Shown here one piece after another: positions 14,229-17,097 of a stretch of 17,097 bases of DNA. The translations under genes and the position numbers were made by a program. Source of the DNA: Synergistaceae bacterium (GTDB taxonomy: Bacteria; Synergistota; Synergistia; Synergistales; Aminobacteriaceae); the NCBI GenBank assembly GCA_017455085.1, contig JAFTBT010000161.1:1-17097 (forward strand), given 5' to 3'. The stretch's first letter is position 1; each line of letters opens with the position of its first letter. The notes under the pieces were generated by a model. It was not told the DNA's origin. It did no database searches and saw nothing but the letters and a program-made list of their open reading frames with translations.

Positions 14229-14972
14229 AGGCATTTCTGCGCCATAGGAACGAAGCAATTGAGCAATGTCCCAGTCTTCCGTAAACATCAAAGCTGTCCA
14301 GTTGTCATTGTCCTTAGCGTTGACATCCGCGCCGTTTTGCAGGAGGAGTTTGGCCGTATCTTTGTGTCCTTCACTTGCTGCAAACATCAAAGCTGTCATG
14401 CCGTCCTCGTCCTTAGCGTTTGCATGAGCACCATTCTGCAAAAGGAGTTCAGCAATTTCTGTGTAGCCTAGTGTTGCTGCACCAATTAGGGCCGTCATGC
14501 CGTCATCATTGGTGGCGTTGACATCCGCGCCATTTTGCAGGAGGAGCTTAGCCATATCTATGCGGCCTTCAGCTACTGCAAACATTAGAATCGTCATGTT
14601 GTCGCTGTCCTTAGCATTAACATTTGCACCATTCATTATGGCTTTCTTCACGTCATCAGCATTACCAATCCTGCATAGTTTCATGAACTCCATATCACTT
14701 ATTGCCGAGTTCTGTGTTTTAGTAATCACTGCAGGCTGTTTTTGTTCTTGGGAGACATGGATTTGCCCGGCCTCTTTCTGGTTCTGAGATTCATGCTCTG
14801 AATGGATTTCTGGTGTACTTTCTTGAGGGAGCTTATACTCAGTAAACATTGACCTCAGATTAGGGAAAAACCACAGGAAAAGTGCCATCAGTAAGCCGCC
14901 TATAATTCCACCTGCAAACTTCTTTATGCCTTCAAGCAGTATTTCCAAAAATGTTAAATGCTTCTTACCCAT
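14220..14972 (-). CDS. Membrane-anchored ankyrin-repeat protein
   Basis: The 250-residue protein begins with an amphipathic stretch (FLEILLEGIKKF) and one transmembrane helix (about 18-37, GGIIGGLLMALFLWFF). A polar Gln/Glu/Ser-rich linker (about 45-90) follows, then ankyrin repeats from about 95: NGANVNAKDSDNMTILMFAV, NGADVNATNDDGMTALIGAA, NGAHANAKDEDGMTALMFAA, NGADVNAKDNDNWTALMF. Such proteins mediate protein contacts; the partner is unknown. I chose the ATG at 14972, preceded by AAGGATAAGGAT, which overlaps the der stop by 8 nt and implies translational coupling. A longer frame to 15038 would lie inside der and is unlikely. The membrane segment shares LLEGI and 17 identical nt, in the same frame, with the 37-residue peptide gene near 7250. 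The repeats are highly similar and may vary in number. Confidence 0.85.
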   Translation of the reverse strand: MGKKHLTFLEILLEGIKKFAGGIIGGLLMALFLWFFPNLRSMFTEYKLPQESTPEIHSEHESQNQKEAGQIHVSQEQKQPAVITKTQNSAISDMEFMKLCRIGNADDVKKAIMNGANVNAKDSDNMTILMFAVAEGRIDMAKLLLQNGADVNATNDDGMTALIGAATLGYTEIAELLLQNGAHANAKDEDGMTALMFAASEGHKDTAKLLLQNGADVNAKDNDNWTALMFTEDWDIAQLLRSYGAEMPTE

Positions 14973-16326
14973 TGCTATCCTTATCCTTTCCGCGCCAAAA
15001 TGTCCGTATAGGAGTACCAGTAAAATCCTCAAGCTCACGCAGCTTATTCTTCACGTGATTCTCAAAGCCGGTATTCACAAGTTCAGGACTATTCACGAAG
15101 AATATAAACGTTGGTGGTTCACTCTCTGCCTGCGAACAGTAATACACTTTTAGTGATCGCCCCTTCCTGTCGCTCGGCAACCGGTCAAACGATAACACAT
15201 CCCTCATGAGTCTGTTCAGGATATTTGTCGGGATTCTCTTCTGCCTGTTCTCGTTCACCGTCAACACTGCCTGCACAATCTTCTGCAAACCCCTTCCGCT
15301 CAACGCTGACGCAAACACCACAGGTGCATACCCCACAAACGGCATATCCTCCCGAACTTTCTTCATGAGTTCATCAGCTTTTTTCTCCCCGCTCACCAAG
15401 TCCCATTTGTTCAGCACTATCACTATACCTTTTCCCTTACGCGCAACGTGAGCAGCTATCTTCTTGTCCTGATCCGTGCACGGCTCGTTAGCATCCATCA
15501 ACAGCAGAGCAATATCCGCCCTGTCCACAGCAGCAAGAGTCCTCACGAAAGAATAGTACTCCAGGTCCCCGTCACTACGTGATGCTCCGCGACCAAACTT
15601 TGCACGCCGCCGGAGTCCAGCAGTGTCTATCAGCCGGAACTTCTGCCCGTCAATTTCCACAGCCATATCTACAGGATCCCTCGTAGTTCCCGCAACAGGA
15701 CTCACTAACGAACGTTCTGCACCCGTGATCTTGTTCAGCAGTGACGATTTTCCTACGTTGGGCTTCCCCGCAATCACTAAGCGTATCTCTTCGCCAGCGT
15801 CATCACTCTCTTCACCATCAACTCCTTCGGGCAGCAAGTCAGCTATCAGTTCCACAAGGTCATCTATTCCGCGCTTATGCATCGCACTGATCCCGACTAC
15901 ATGCTCAAACCCCAACACATACGCGTCATTCATCAAGTCGTCATGTTTAGGGTCATCGAGCTTATTCACCGCAACTATCACCGGCTTATCCTCAATGCCT
16001 CCACGCCGCAAAAACTCCGCTATCTCCTCGTCAGAACCAGTAACTCCTTCTTGGCCGTCTATCAGGAAAATCACTGCATCACATTCCTTCACAGCCTCGT
16101 CCACATGCATACGAATCCCCTGAGAAAATGCCGTATCCTCCCCGAAGATCCCTCCGGTGTCTATCACGTAGTAATTTCTGCCTCTGTACTCAAACTCTCC
16201 GTAAAGCCTGTCACGCGTAACTCCGGGCATGTCGTCAACTATAGCGTCACGTTTTCCTGTGAGCCTGTTGAACAGTGAGGACTTCCCTGCGTTTGGGCGG
16301 CCTATGATTGCAATTATCCCTGCCAT
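14965..16326 (-). CDS. der: Ribosome biogenesis GTPase Der (EngA)
   Basis: Der is an essential double GTPase that assists 50S ribosomal subunit maturation. The 453-residue protein has G domain 1 with GRPNAGKS (9-16), DTGG (57-60) and NKLD (122-125). G domain 2 has GKPNVGKS (about 188-195), DTAG (about 235) and NKWD (about 302). A C-terminal KH-like domain ends RTFWRGKDKDSNG. The ATG at 16326 has AGGAG about 9 nt upstream. The TAA of a 45-residue mini-Der ORF lies 1 nt before this ATG, so initiation may be coupled to it. The first 67 nt of der are nearly identical to that upstream copy. The gene is followed by the ankyrin gene with an 8-nt overlap. Confidence 0.96.
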   Translation of the reverse strand: MAGIIAIIGRPNAGKSSLFNRLTGKRDAIVDDMPGVTRDRLYGEFEYRGRNYYVIDTGGIFGEDTAFSQGIRMHVDEAVKECDAVIFLIDGQEGVTGSDEEIAEFLRRGGIEDKPVIVAVNKLDDPKHDDLMNDAYVLGFEHVVGISAMHKRGIDDLVELIADLLPEGVDGEESDDAGEEIRLVIAGKPNVGKSSLLNKITGAERSLVSPVAGTTRDPVDMAVEIDGQKFRLIDTAGLRRRAKFGRGASRSDGDLEYYSFVRTLAAVDRADIALLLMDANEPCTDQDKKIAAHVARKGKGIVIVLNKWDLVSGEKKADELMKKVREDMPFVGYAPVVFASALSGRGLQKIVQAVLTVNENRQKRIPTNILNRLMRDVLSFDRLPSDRKGRSLKVYYCSQAESEPPTFIFFVNSPELVNTGFENHVKNKLRELEDFTGTPIRTFWRGKDKDSNG

Positions 16327-16465
16327 GTTATTTTCTCCTACCCTCTGTGTTTACGTAAAGCCTGTTGTGTGTAAGGCCTACAACATCCCGTTTCTCTATG
16401 AGCCTGTTGAACAGTGAGGACTTCCCTGCGTTTGGGCGGCCTATGATCACAATTATCCCTGCCAT
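16260..16465 (-). repeat. Tandem duplication of the der 5' end
   Basis: The first 67 nt of der (16260-16326) match 16399-16465 at 65 of 67 positions, offset 139 bp. Similarity stops being obvious in nucleotides after that, although weaker protein similarity continues. The two differences change Ala6 to Val. The near identity suggests recent duplication, gene conversion or selection. Confidence 0.92.
16328..16465 (-). CDS. Mini-Der: 45-residue P-loop peptide ORF (der 5' duplicate)
   Basis: The ORF reads MAGIIVIIGRPNAGKSSLFN, then RLIEKRDVVGLTHNRLYV and NTEGRRK, then TAA. The first 22 residues equal the Der N-terminus apart from one Ala-to-Val change and include the whole Walker A motif. The rest matches Der 30-51 loosely (GVTRDRLYGEFEYRGRN), with a small internal deletion, so switch regions and G3-G5 motifs are absent. 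GGGAGG lies about 10 nt before the ATG. The gene starts 18 nt after the asparaginase stop, and its stop is 1 nt before the der ATG, which is ideal for translational coupling. It is probably a truncated duplicate kept as a leader ORF. A peptide this short cannot be a working GTPase. Confidence 0.55.
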   Translation of the reverse strand: MAGIIVIIGRPNAGKSSLFNRLIEKRDVVGLTHNRLYVNTEGRRK

Positions 16466-16483
16466 CGTGATTTTTCCTCCCTA

Positions 16484-17097
16484 CTACTTATTCGCCATGT
16501 ATCCGGCCAAGTCCTGACCCTTCAGTCCAGCAGCTAAACCCACTGCCAAACGTATACGTGCCTGATACGGCGACAACATCCCCGCGCTGATTAATCCCAT
16601 CTCCAGCAACTGCGACGCACTCCCCTCGTAGTTCTCCGTAGCCTGCACTATTCCGTCAGGGTATCGCGACGACAACACCACCGGGATCTCCGCCCGCAGC
16701 AACTTCCTCAGCAGCGGCACCCACGTACTCGGAACATCTCCGTCACCAAGTCCAGACACCACAAGCCCGTCAAGCTCCTCGAAACGTTTATCCAGCAACG
16801 CACGCAGAATCACATCACCGTCACCGAGCGAAGCACTTATCACCGGAATATTACGGGCAATCTGTGAAGTCATCTTCATAACTTTTCTGTGTCTAGGGAA
16901 TCTCAGTGATAGATACTCTCCTGAAGGCTGCGAAAACACTCCCAAAGGCGACTCCGGAAACGCTAATAATCCACCGCGGTTGAAGTTCGAGATCCTAAGT
17001 ACGTCTGACGGTGCGTATATAGCGTCCTGAATGCAGATCAACGCGCCTTTTCCTGTGCATAGCCCCGACAATGCTGCACGTATCGACTGCGTGAGCC
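16484..17097 (-). CDS. L-asparaginase family protein (5' end outside window)
   Basis: This is the C-terminal 204 residues of an asparaginase-like amidohydrolase (L-asparagine to aspartate and ammonia). Visible parts are ALICIQDAIYAPSDVLRI (matching the GVVVVLNDEI-type strand), the LLAFPESPLGVFS segment, and the C-terminal domain with IPVISASLGDGDVILRALL, LDGLVVSGLGDGDVPSTWVP, IPVVLSSRYPDG and MLSPYQARIRLAVGLA. The N-terminal catalytic part, with its TGGT motif, lies beyond the right edge. The frame is open to base 17097, so a TTG at 17071 is not the start. It is the first visible gene of the asparaginase, mini-Der, der, ankyrin series, and the released aspartate would be a substrate type for the symporters elsewhere in the window. 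Subtype cannot be decided. Confidence 0.85.
   Translation of the reverse strand, partial: LTQSIRAALSGLCTGKGALICIQDAIYAPSDVLRISNFNRGGLLAFPESPLGVFSQPSGEYLSLRFPRHRKVMKMTSQIARNIPVISASLGDGDVILRALLDKRFEELDGLVVSGLGDGDVPSTWVPLLRKLLRAEIPVVLSSRYPDGIVQATENYEGSASQLLEMGLISAGMLSPYQARIRLAVGLAAGLKGQDLAGYMANK

Noticed and set aside
16484..17071. Short asparaginase starting at a TTG at 17071
   Set aside because: The frame remains open to the window edge, and the catalytic N-terminal domain must lie further upstream.

Overview
This 17.1-kb window looks like chromosomal DNA of an anaerobic, probably gut- or rumen-type bacterium. The IMP dehydrogenase is the roughly 500-residue type with CBS domains that I associate with Lachnospiraceae and other anaerobes. 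The mix of DAACS symporters, DUF362, HflK/HflC-like proteins, NfeD and an Rpn-type transposase relic fits Bacillota or Synergistota. I cannot settle the phylum from sequence alone. Genes are dense, mostly with clear GGAGG-type ribosome sites and standard code.

Layout. Minus strand, 1-3968: guaB (IMP dehydrogenase), then tadA, then recJ, which runs off the left edge. A 200-bp insertion-like segment separates tadA and recJ, flanked by a 19-bp direct repeat that carries a ribosome site and start codon. Plus strand, 4076-6714: two tandem DAACS (GltP-type) symporters, the second ending inside a tRNA-Pro(CGG) gene. From 6705 to 7036 there are duplicated tRNA-end/terminator units. Minus strand, 7103-9165: hflK, hflC and a previously unlisted 37-residue hydrophobic peptide gene. 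Plus strand, 9266-12275: a GT4 glycosyltransferase, a lone N-terminal domain of a GIY-YIG-type protein, a DUF362 iron-sulfur protein, and an IS605/TnpB-end-like (omega-RNA-like) locus with its own promoter and terminator. Minus strand, 12399-17097: asparaginase (cut by the right edge), a 45-residue mini-Der ORF, der, a membrane-anchored ankyrin protein, a wrecked PD-(D/E)XK transposase and nfeD.

How the genes relate. guaB, tadA, recJ and der are housekeeping genes (purine synthesis, tRNA decoding, DNA repair, ribosome assembly). HflK/HflC and NfeD belong to the membrane SPFH/quality-control world but sit in separate units. The symporters and asparaginase would suit an amino-acid-using anaerobe.

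The most interesting elements are: (i) a candidate type I toxin-antitoxin module at 7054-7362, with a small amphipathic peptide, a sequestered Shine-Dalgarno and a converging antisense RNA with its own terminator; (ii) a mini-Der P-loop peptide ORF that stops 1 nt before der; (iii) an orphan TnpB-end/omega-RNA-like locus; and (iv) at least four places where the end of a gene is duplicated 97-200 bp away, suggesting a recurring local duplication process in this genome.
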